NCBI GenBank assembly: GCA_033782935.1
Contig: JAWQEG010000286.1
Location: 6,067,001-6,131,000, forward strand
Reading direction: 5' to 3'
Length of the DNA: 64,000 nt
From: Petrolisthes cinctipes
Lineage: Eukaryota > Arthropoda > Malacostraca > Decapoda > Porcellanidae
The translations under genes were made by a program, and so were the position numbers. Numbering within the stretch: position 1 is the stretch's first letter; each line of letters begins with the position of its first letter. The notes under the pieces were generated by a model. It did not search any database, was not told where the DNA came from, and saw only the letters and a program-made list of their open reading frames with translations. Positions 56,223 through 64,000 of the stretch are shown here, one piece after another.

Positions 56223-56635
56223 TTTTTTAATGAAAAGGGATGCCTTGCGACGCTACCTGGGGTGAACAGACTCTAAGATACACAATACAGTTTATTGGTA
56301 GTACATAAAGGTCACACAGAATATGGTAATATGCTGGCATGCCGTGCCGTGCTGTAGTCGCTGCAGGAGAGTTGGCTGAAGGTAGGAGGTTACTTGTGTG
56401 ATCAGAACGAGAACACAGGTAGATGTAGGGCAGCTAGGTGGTGTGGCGGCAGGCAGGGCTCCAGTGCTCGGGCTGGATTGAGTGTCCTAGCAGGGCAGTC
56501 CGCCCCCCTTATATTTGGTTCGAGCCAGGGAGTGGAGGCAACAGCTGCTATCCCCAGGGGACTTACAGCGGCTTGGCTTGAGGTAGGCGTGGTCCCGGGG
56601 GTGGCTTAGTTCTGCATGGCTCGAAGATTAATGTA
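56223..56635. other. Unclassified GC-richer DNA
   Basis: On the minus strand an AATAAA lies in CCAATAAACTGTATTG near 56295, so a transcript or LTR could end here. The sequence is split by the Tc1 element at the TA at 56634 and appears to resume at 59269. No coding frame recognised. Confidence 0.4.
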
Positions 56636-56951
56636 CAGTCACGAGCATAAGTTTCTTTACTCCCCTTTCGAGAGTGAGGTCGAAGTCGTGGTTAGTGATA
56701 GACTAGACGAACAAGGAGGAGCCAGTTCACAATGCTCGGATGATGCTTCATTACATTACAGGTATTCACTTATTTGAACCCAACACATTTTACGACGGCA
56801 TGAATAGTTATGATGAATTTTAAAGGAATTTTTAATACTCTGCTCTTGCTAATTTGTGAGAAAGCAATATTAATAGCCAAGTCGTAGAGGAGAATATCGG
56901 TGTAATAAGGGTTTTATTACCTATCATAATGACTGGTTTACTATCGTATTA

Positions 56952-57150
56952 TTATGTCCATTATCATTATTATCATTATCATTATAATTATTATCATTAT
57001 TATAAATATCATTATCATCATGATTATCATTATCATTTTACTTATTACTATTATTATTATCATTATTATTATTTATTATCATTATCATCATCAACATCAC
57101 CATCATCAACATCATCATCATCTTCATCATTATTATTTTTATAATTATTA
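56952..57150. repeat. (ATT/ATC)n microsatellite
   Basis: Degenerate TATCATTATC-type trinucleotide tract inside the Tc1 element, outside its gene. Confidence 0.92.
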
Positions 57151-57597
57151 ATAAGGAGTTGGGCAGCCAAGGGTGTGTAAGGAGTAACCACTCAGAATTT
57201 ATTGCCTTAGACAAATAGTAATACACACCAAAATATCCACATCAGAGACAATGGTTTATATGAGAAAATCCCATGTTATAACATCCAATATTTCCTCAAC
57301 CGTATACAAAGCTACCTCAACACATATTGACCACACAACATGTCGTTTGTATAAGTTTCCACAAATTATGAAAAACACAAAATGAAATTTTTCTGCTGAA
57401 GAGTTATACCAGGAGTTACAAGGTATTTCATAAAAATTAAAACAGTATAGGAAGAAGATAATCAGCCTGTCATTTTTACTTATCTTCTTATAGAGAATAG
57501 CATGCAAACTTCATTCTCCTTTTACCCCACTGGACGAGGTAATAATAACACTGGACGAGGTAATAATGTTTAACAATAGTTGCTTACAAAACAGTTA

Positions 57598-58629
57598 CTA
57601 ATATTTTGTCCAACCCCCGTTTGCTGCAATTACTTCTTGCAGTCGGGCTGGGACTGACTGAACCAGGTTGCTGCATATATCTGGTCGACGTCGAATACTC
57701 TCCCACACATCTCTTGCTTTGTTCTCTACTGCCTGGCTCGTTCTTTCAGGAACCTCCCACTCGCGAACCATCATTCCCCAAAGATTTTCTATAGGATTGC
57801 AGTCGCAACCTTTTGATGGCCAGTCGAGCAGTTCAATCTCTGGGTGGCGACTAAACCAATCTCTGACTGCGTGGCTAGTGTGAATTGGTGATCGATCTTG
57901 CACCAGCCTGATGGTGTGGGGCTCCGGGAGAGCATACGCCCGAACCGAAGGCAGGAGAGACGTCTCAAGGATATTAATATACTGCTCAGCATTCAAGTGG
58001 CCGTCAATAGTTACTAGCTCTCCTGGTCCCGCTGACCACATCCAGCCATGAAATGAAACACTGACCCTCCCACTTCTACCTTTTTTATGAATGTTTTGTG
58101 GGTCATACCTAGTATTGGTTACTCGCCAACAATGTCTGCGGGTCCCCTCCACAGAAGTAAAGCATTTTTCATCAGTAAAAATTGTTGTATTCCAAAAGTC
58201 CATACCAAAATTGCTATAATGCTGCGCAAACCTAAGTCGTGACTCCTTCGTGACGTCATTAAGTACCTCTTTAACAGCGGGAACGTAGCAATGCACTCCC
58301 GCCTCGTTCAAGTGCCGTCTACTCGTGGATGGGTGGCAGGGTAATTGAAGTTCACTGGTTAGAGATACAGCTGTTGATTGAGGAGCTCGTCTCGCTGCAT
58401 TGACAAGCATCGCATCCTGTTGAGGTGTTATTTTCCTGGGTCTGCCGGATCTTGGTCTCGTTTCTACGTGTCCTTCGAAACGTCTGATCCACATCCTTAC
58501 AGTTGGTTTACTAAGACCCATCAAGCGACTGATTTCATTAATGGACTTCCCGGCTTCGTGATATCCTATAATCATGCTTCGTCTCATAATTATCTCTGGC
58601 CGATTGTCCCTAGGTCCCCTGGCTGCCAT
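57598..58629 (-). CDS. Tc1/mariner transposase, DD35E, intact
   Basis: 343 codons from ATG 58629 to the stop at 57598, no interruptions. Residues 10-60 are the first helix-turn-helix (SMIIGYHEAGKSINEISRLM), with GRPRK at 62-66 as the hook between the paired DNA-binding domains. DDE catalytic residues: D153 (IFTDEKCF), D245 (RLVQDRSPIH) and E281 (CNPIENLWG). Thirty-five residues lie between the second Asp and the Glu, one more than in classic Tc1 (DD34E). The usual QDN is QDR and the usual SPDLNP is GCDCNP, both unusual near the active site. It cuts and pastes the element at TA sites. With both TIRs intact this copy could be autonomous, subject to those two substitutions. Confidence 0.95.
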   Translation of the reverse strand: MAARGPRDNRPEIIMRRSMIIGYHEAGKSINEISRLMGLSKPTVRMWIRRFEGHVETRPRSGRPRKITPQQDAMLVNAARRAPQSTAVSLTSELQLPCHPSTSRRHLNEAGVHCYVPAVKEVLNDVTKESRLRFAQHYSNFGMDFWNTTIFTDEKCFTSVEGTRRHCWRVTNTRYDPQNIHKKGRSGRVSVSFHGWMWSAGPGELVTIDGHLNAEQYINILETSLLPSVRAYALPEPHTIRLVQDRSPIHTSHAVRDWFSRHPEIELLDWPSKGCDCNPIENLWGMMVREWEVPERTSQAVENKARDVWESIRRRPDICSNLVQSVPARLQEVIAANGGWTKY

Positions 58630-59120
58630 GGCTGTAGATCGAGAGCATGTGATGCTTACTTATAAACTGTGGTGTATTGGACATTATAATTAGAATGAAA
58701 TGGTAAAAGGGATTTGTAATCAACTGATATCGAGATTAAAATGGCTTTTCTAAACATGACTGCCGATAAGATAGGCTGGTTGACTCTGTTTTAAGTGAGA
58801 AGGTATGACCCATAATAGCAAGGACTAATAGCTACGCTTGCTGAGATTATGCAAAAGATATGAAATAGCAAACAATTATATGCCCTATAAAGAAAATACA
58901 CTACATTTTACAGTATGAGATCAATATTACAGCAACACATGATACACTAAGAAAACCCTGTGTTGAGGAAAGCAGACGGGGGCTAGCTATATACAGACCT
59001 TTTCAGTGAGCGGTTCTTCTTGCTACTGAGTACTGACTATATTGAGTCATTGACCACTGCCACTTTAAATACACTTCGTGATTCGAGAGTAAGAAACAAA
59101 ACACAGTCGAACGAGTATGG
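58630..59120. other. 5' untranslated region of the Tc1 element
   Basis: Lies between the transposase start and the right TIR; no other gene seen. Confidence 0.6.
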
Positions 59121-59798
59121 TGTGCTCGTGAGTGAACGAACTTCTGTGACGTCATGAAGCATCATGAGATTTACTGACTCCCAATGTTCGTATGCCCTGC
59201 CCTTCTCCAACCACGACTTTGGCCTAACTATAGCCAGGGGGGTAAGAAAACTTATGCTCGTGACTGTACCTGGCCTGCTAAGAATAGATCAGGGATATAG
59301 GAGTAGTATACCTAATGATACAGGAGTAGCCATATGTGTGTGACCCCCCCAACGGAAACCGCCTTGACGTGGTGGGGGGGCTTGTGTGTCTCTGAGACCT
59401 GGCGAGCTAGACTAGAGGGGGCTCCGGCCCCTGCTCTGCCCCGATTTCGGGGAGAGAGGGCTTCCCATGCTAGTAAGGTCGCCAGTGAGAGACCAGACTA
59501 AATGGTTCCCATGCATTAGGCTGCCAGTACGGGCCAACAGCGCTGCCCTCCGGAGGGACTGCCCTCTAGGGGCCGTCCTATGTTGGATGGTTGGGTGTCT
59601 GGGCCGGGAGATGTTGGGGAGGGGGGTCTCAGCACCGTCGTGGGCAAACTTTCGAGCCATTGGGGCTGCTTTTTTAAACGAGTGGCCCCGTGGGGGAAGA
59701 GGTACCCCGCCCACGGCGACCAGCGCTCGGTCCCCTCATCTGCCCGGTAGGTAGTAGCTCTTGGCTCCTGGGGCCAAAAACCCCTAAACCAATGATAT

Positions 59799-61787
59799 AT
59801 GGATACAGAAAAGCCCCAATCTCTTCCTCGAGCGGTGGTCGACCAGGCCCTAGAGACGTCACTCTCTGGTCGTGGTAAGATGCAGAAAGCTGCAAATAAG
59901 AGTAGACCTAGCAGGTCGGGTCTTGTGTCGAAGAACCCTGTTAACGATTTGGACACGTTAATGTTAACGAATGTACTCGCATCCTTTACCTATGGCGCTA
60001 TCCACTCCATTTTTAAGTGCTTTGGAGTAGTCCTCCGAATCCGAATCACATATGACAGTGATTGTAGGTCCAATCGGTGCTATATTACTTTCAATACAAA
60101 TGCTGCTGCCAAAGCAACATTTGAGTCAAAAGATTCTCTGACGGTGGGGGATACTCATTGTAAAGTTCAGATGATATGGTCCATCAATGTAGTTGACAGT
60201 GACAATGATTACTGCCCTAATATATTTGATGATTCTGCAGAGCATGTCCCAAAGGAACGTCGGGTTCCTACACCCTTTTGGTTTGTGGCTTACTACAGGG
60301 AGGGACGTGGTAACATTATCCATGCTTCCCGGTATCTTGAGAAAGAAATTGGATTATTACCAATGGGTAACATAAAGAAATATGGTAAGGGAGTTTTAAT
60401 CAGAGCCAAAGATCTTACACAGGCCATGATGCTCCTCAATCTCCCCTGTCCTTCTGATAGCATGTTTGAATCTATTAAACCACATCGAACATTTAATTAT
60501 AGCAAGGGGCGTATTTATAATGAGGACCTGTATGAATTCTCTGAAGAGGACATTCTCGCTAAGTGCGCAAATATGATCATCCTCACTTTCTATGGCTCGC
60601 ATATCCCAGATCGCATTAACATTAACCCCACCTCATTTGAGGTGAAGCCTTTTGTTGAGCGTCCCCTACAGTGTTTCTGTTGTTATGAGTTTGGTCATGG
60701 GAAAAGGAACTGCAACAACCGTTCCCGGTGTGGTAATTGTTCTGCTCTTGACTCACATCTTACTTCTGAGTGTCGGTCAGAGAGTTACTGCTTTTACTGC
60801 AGAGATTCTCACCCCTTGCGTTCTCGCCAATGTAAGATGTACCTACTTGAGCAGGATATCCTCCACTTGGCTAATACTCAATTCATTAGCATAGGTAGTG
60901 CCAGACGGCAACTCAACTTCAGGCGACAGAAGGATGGTGGTGTGAAGACATACGCCTCCTCCCTTCGCCCTAAATTGGTTGCAGCACCCTATCAACCCTC
61001 TCAAGAGGCAGCTGCTTCTTGCTCTAGTGAGAACGTTTCTAAGGTTACTCTACATAATAGTTTCTCTGTCTTGGAAACTTTATCAGACACTCATTCTGGT
61101 GACCCTTCAACTGATGACAATTCTCAGACTTTAGCTAAAGGTGTCCATGTGGTAGAGGTTCACGCTGCCACACGCTCTCCCAAAAGGAAACTTAAGTCAC
61201 CTAAACTGCCACAGAGACGCCTTCGTGGTTCCCCTGAGGCACTTGACTCTATAGATGTTCCACCTTGTGAGGCAACCATCTCTGTGGACTCATCCATAGT
61301 TTCCTCTCAATTTCACCAGAAGCGTTCTCGTGGCTCTGATGAATCTCTTGATTCAACAGAAGTTCCTCCTCGCAAGCTTCCTTCGGGATCATCAGAGGGG
61401 CGTGAAGTTAATGTGGATGCCACTGATGTTGTGACTTCAAAAGATTCACTTTCTCTTCCGCTTGAGCAGCGGAGTGATTCTACCACCTGTATTATGGATG
61501 TTGATGTATCTGCCTGTGTCAGTGATACCACTGCTGTACAGGACAGAACCAATGTAATTGTTTCAAAGAATATCCCATCTCATATACCTTCATCTTCTTC
61601 TAACATATCAGATGCTTCAGGGACTCGTCTACAGGTCCCAATTACTGCCCCAAGTACTACTCCTCGGGTTCGCTCTTCTTCTAGTGGCCCAGGATTAGAC
61701 AAATCTTATTGTTTGAATAAACCCTCAGGTCGAGGTGGTAGTGGGAAGTACCTCCGTGAGGCTTCCCAAAAATCAGTACTAAAGTAA
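59799..61787 (+). CDS. LINE ORF1, Gag-like RNA-binding protein
   Basis: 662 codons from ATG 59799. Residues 50-130 may form an RRM-like fold (IHSIFKCFGVVLRIRI...RCYITFNTNAAAKATF). Three CCHC knuckles follow: C292-C295-H300-C305, C311-C314-H320-C325 and C331-C334-H338-C345. The C-terminal third is Ser/Thr-rich and disordered. Such proteins coat the element RNA to form the retrotransposition particle. The frame is intact. It ends in TAA at 61785 and overlaps the ORF2 frame by up to 28 bases. Confidence 0.9.
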   Translation: MDTEKPQSLPRAVVDQALETSLSGRGKMQKAANKSRPSRSGLVSKNPVNDLDTLMLTNVLASFTYGAIHSIFKCFGVVLRIRITYDSDCRSNRCYITFNTNAAAKATFESKDSLTVGDTHCKVQMIWSINVVDSDNDYCPNIFDDSAEHVPKERRVPTPFWFVAYYREGRGNIIHASRYLEKEIGLLPMGNIKKYGKGVLIRAKDLTQAMMLLNLPCPSDSMFESIKPHRTFNYSKGRIYNEDLYEFSEEDILAKCANMIILTFYGSHIPDRININPTSFEVKPFVERPLQCFCCYEFGHGKRNCNNRSRCGNCSALDSHLTSECRSESYCFYCRDSHPLRSRQCKMYLLEQDILHLANTQFISIGSARRQLNFRRQKDGGVKTYASSLRPKLVAAPYQPSQEAAASCSSENVSKVTLHNSFSVLETLSDTHSGDPSTDDNSQTLAKGVHVVEVHAATRSPKRKLKSPKLPQRRLRGSPEALDSIDVPPCEATISVDSSIVSSQFHQKRSRGSDESLDSTEVPPRKLPSGSSEGREVNVDATDVVTSKDSLSLPLEQRSDSTTCIMDVDVSACVSDTTAVQDRTNVIVSKNIPSHIPSSSSNISDASGTRLQVPITAPSTTPRVRSSSSGPGLDKSYCLNKPSGRGGSGKYLREASQKSVLK

Positions 61788-62640
61788 CACCGTTCAAGGT
61801 CCTTCAGTGGAATTGCCGTGGCTTGCGTGCTTCTTGGGAGGAACTGCGTGTTCTTCTCTCTAGCTTCTCTCCTGCATGTGTTTCTCTCCAAGAGACAATG
61901 CTTGGGGACTACATTCCTGCCAGTCCTCCAGCATACTCAGCATTTTATTCCAATTCATTTGAAGGGCAGGGTCATCATGGTGGCTCTGCCATTCTAGTTC
62001 GCCGAGATATTCCATGCACGAGCCTGGAGCTTGACACTCCGCTCCAGGCTGTTGCAGTTAAGGTTTTTATGGACCGCATGTACACTGTATGCAGTCTATA
62101 CCTTCCTCCCAGTGTTACAGTTGAGAGGGGTGATCTCAACCATCTTGTACGGGACCTTCCATCTCCCTTTATTTTATTGGGTGATTCTAATGGTCGTCAT
62201 CCTCTGTGGGGTGACAGTTCGGTCAACCCCAGGGGTGTTTTATTGGCTTCTTTTATTGAGGATGAGGGATTAGGGATTTTAAATATGGGAGATGTGACAC
62301 ATTTTAATAGCCCTACTGGGACTTTTACCGCCATTGACATTTCCCTTTGCTCACCCAGTGCTCTGTTGGATTTTACTTGGAGAGTGTTGCCTGACTTATA
62401 TGGCAGTGACCATTTCCCTATACTTTTAGAAGGTAACAGGTACGAACCACAGTCTCGTCTTCCTAGGTGGAAATTAGAGAAGGCTGACTGGCAGTTTTTT
62501 AGAGAGCTAACTTCTTCGGTCTCTTCTGTAGCCGATTTCGGTAGCTCTGACGAGGCTGTAACATATTTCACTGATATGCTCCACTCTGCTGCTCTCAACT
62601 CTATCCCTAGAACTTCTGGCTACTTTCCCAGTCTGCACCA
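61760..62640 (+). pseudogene. LINE ORF2, APE endonuclease part
   Basis: The frame opens after a stop at 61757-61759 and lies in the -1 frame relative to ORF1. It reads TPFKVLQWNCRGLRASWEEL (first Asn block), CVSLQET (Glu), GGSAILVRRD, LLGDSNGRHPLWGD (Asp), TAIDISLCSP and GSDHFPI (Asp-His). The first ATG in frame is only at 61898, inside the domain. ORF2 must therefore start by frameshifting or by non-AUG re-initiation, or a base was lost. The frame breaks by one base near 62630. Confidence 0.85.
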
Positions 62641-64000
62641 CTGCTGTGCGGGAGAAGCGCGCTGCTTTCTCTCGCCTTCGTCGCAATCGTGGGGACCCAA
62701 CTCTTTTAGAGGACTTCCGACGGGCAAGGGCTCGGGCTAGACGAGTTTTAAAAGAGGCCCGACGTGCATCTTGGAAGGCCTATGTGTCTTCAATTAATAC
62801 TAAAACTCCACTCACCCAAGTGTTCAGGAGAGTCCGTAAGATGGCGGGGAAGTTTTCTCCTAGTTCTCCACCTGTACTTAAGGTCAATGGAATTAAGATC
62901 ATGGATGGTTTGACAGTGGCCAATACCATGGCGGAGGCTTTTGCAAAGGTCTCCAGCCGTGACTCTCGACCTCTGGCTGTCAGGCATGAGTTAAGAGCCA
63001 AGGAGCGTACAGTCCTGGATTTCACAGGGAACGAGAATGAAAGTTAAAACCATATATTCACCCTGAGAGACCTGCATTCTGCTCTCTCTCTCTGCGGCGA
63101 CACTTCTCCTGGGCCAGACAACATCCCATATGCAATGTTACGACACTTGGGTGAGGAAGCGATCTCATTTCTTTTAGCTGTATATAACAGAATCTGGCTG
63201 GAGGGTGTCTTCCCTTCTGGGTGGAGGGTTGCTACCATCCTTCCTTTTCACAAGCCGGGCAAGGACTCTGGTGTTGCCCTCAATTATCGACCAATTGCCT
63301 TGACCTCCTGTCTCTGTAAACTATTTGAAAAGATGGTGAATGTCAGACTGGTATACTTCTTGGAACGGGGTGATTTTCTGTCTCCGTCCCAGTCTGGCTT
63401 TCGTAAATACCGTTCCACTACAGCTGCTCTGGTCAGGTTGGAAGCTGCTGCATGTGAGGCTTTTGCACGACATCAACACCTTGTCTGTGTATTCTTTGAT
63501 TTAGAGAAAGCTTATGACACTACATGGCAATATGGCATCCTGCAGCAACTCCATTTATATGGCCTGCGGGGTCGCCTTCCACGCTTTCTTAAGGAGTTTC
63601 TCAGTGGTCGCAGTTTTTCTGTGAGGGTTGGTACAACCCACTCAGCATCTGTTGCACAGGAGGAGGGCGTCCCCCAGGGAAGCGTCCTCAGTGTCACATT
63701 GTTTGCAGTAGCAATTAATGCCATTGCCTCATCCCTTCCAGACGGTATAGCTAACTCGATGTACGTTGACGACCTAGCAGTCTGGTTTGCTGCTTCCCGT
63801 ATGTCAGTGGCGGAGCGGCGCATGCAGCTTGCCCTTGACAGGGTGTCACGTTGGACTGATTCTCATGGGTTTCGATTTTCTCCTTCCAAGACAGTTGCTA
63901 TGCACTTCTGCCGCATCCGAGGCATCCACCCGGATCCGGACTTATTCATGTATGGTCATCGGATACGATGTGTCGAGGAGACTCACTTTTTGGGTCTCCT
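62640..64000 (+). pseudogene. LINE ORF2, reverse transcriptase part
   Basis: Continues AVREKRAAFSRLRRN, an Arg-rich helix region, and a TAA at 63045-63047. In the same frame it goes on IFTLRDLHSALSLCGDTSPG, PDNIPYAMLRHLG, ALNYRPIALTSCLCKLFEKM, FFDLEKAYDTTW (first Asp), EEGVPQGSVLS, and MYVDDLAVWF (63759-63788). It is open to the window edge. One nonsense codon separates it from the upstream part. Polymerase motifs are otherwise complete. Confidence 0.9.

Larger units (their letters stand above)
56636..59266 (-). mobile_element. Complete Tc1/mariner transposon
   Basis: Both ends are CAGTCACGAGCATAAGTTT (right end inverted), with TA at 56634-56635 and 59267-59268. Inverted similarity continues inward (GTCGTGGTTAG near 56690 and its mirror near 59210; ATGATGCTTCAT near 56740 and its mirror near 59155), giving TIRs of roughly 130-150 bp. 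The single gene inside is intact. An (ATT/ATC)n microsatellite at 56952-57150 lengthens the element to 2631 bp. Confidence 0.93.
59340..64000 (+). mobile_element. I/Jockey-type LINE, runs off the window
   Basis: GC-rich 5' leader (from about 59345, AACGGAAACCGCCTTGACG), ORF1 with three zinc knuckles, and ORF2 with endonuclease and reverse transcriptase. The 3' part lies beyond the window. One frameshift and one stop in ORF2 are visible. The clade is judged from ORF1 knuckles and the MYVDD polymerase motif. Confidence 0.88.

Noticed and set aside
61766..61772. Canonical -1 slippery heptamer between LINE ORF1 and ORF2
   Set aside because: The CCCAAAA run is not in the X-XXY-YYZ phase relative to ORF1, so it does not qualify.

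Overview
The window is eukaryotic repeat-rich DNA. Its non-LTR retrotransposons, Penelope-like elements (PLEs), PIF/Harbinger, Merlin, Tc1/mariner and hAT transposons, GT-AG introns, abundant (TA)n and (GA)n microsatellites, and TTAGG-containing minisatellites suggest an arthropod, probably a decapod crustacean. That taxonomic call is inference. No intact host gene could be recognised. Nearly every long reading frame belongs to a transposable element, and the few host-like pieces (THAP domain, BiP/Hsp70 fragment, SGNH-hydrolase fold) are broken or embedded in elements.

Layout. 0.1-4.2 kb: a CR1-like LINE with an uninterrupted 1280-codon ORF (minus strand); a 5'-truncated copy lies at 39 kb. 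6.6-11.7 kb: a large inverted repeat (1.15-1.19 kb arms, 1.6 kb spacer) nested between two inverted C-rich repeats. 13.3-15.7 kb: a decayed THAP/coiled-coil gene with a LINE 3' end lodged in a (GA)n tract. 16.6-17.1 kb: PLE remnant. 17.4-19.2 kb: a PIF/Harbinger-like non-autonomous element with CTG target-site duplication (TSD). 19.3-21.3 kb: an SGNH-hydrolase-like frame split by a PLE with a 13-bp TSD. 22.1-26.9 kb: two decayed LINEs facing away from a perfect hairpin. 26.9-34.6 kb: a PIF/Harbinger transposase and, convergent to it, a three-exon MADF-type gene, with a MITE, a Merlin remnant and minisatellites nested between. 35-38 kb: a mariner MITE inside a minisatellite, then a GC-hairpin-headed repeat. 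43-44.6 kb: a small LTR element carrying BiP (GRP78) fragments. 44.6-52.6 kb: a tandem array of a 2.33-kb unit, each containing a hAT MITE. 52.8-56.1 kb: two PLEs. 56.6-59.3 kb: a complete Tc1/mariner element with an intact transposase. 59.3-64 kb: an I/Jockey-type LINE running off the window.

The most interesting recurring signal is a hammerhead-ribozyme-like core (CUGAAGA, stem II, GAAA). It appears ten times, at the ends of three PLEs and one PLE remnant and twice in each arm of the large inverted repeat. Stem II differs in sequence but stays paired. The most unusual single locus is the LTR element that carries part of a host chaperone gene in the sense orientation.
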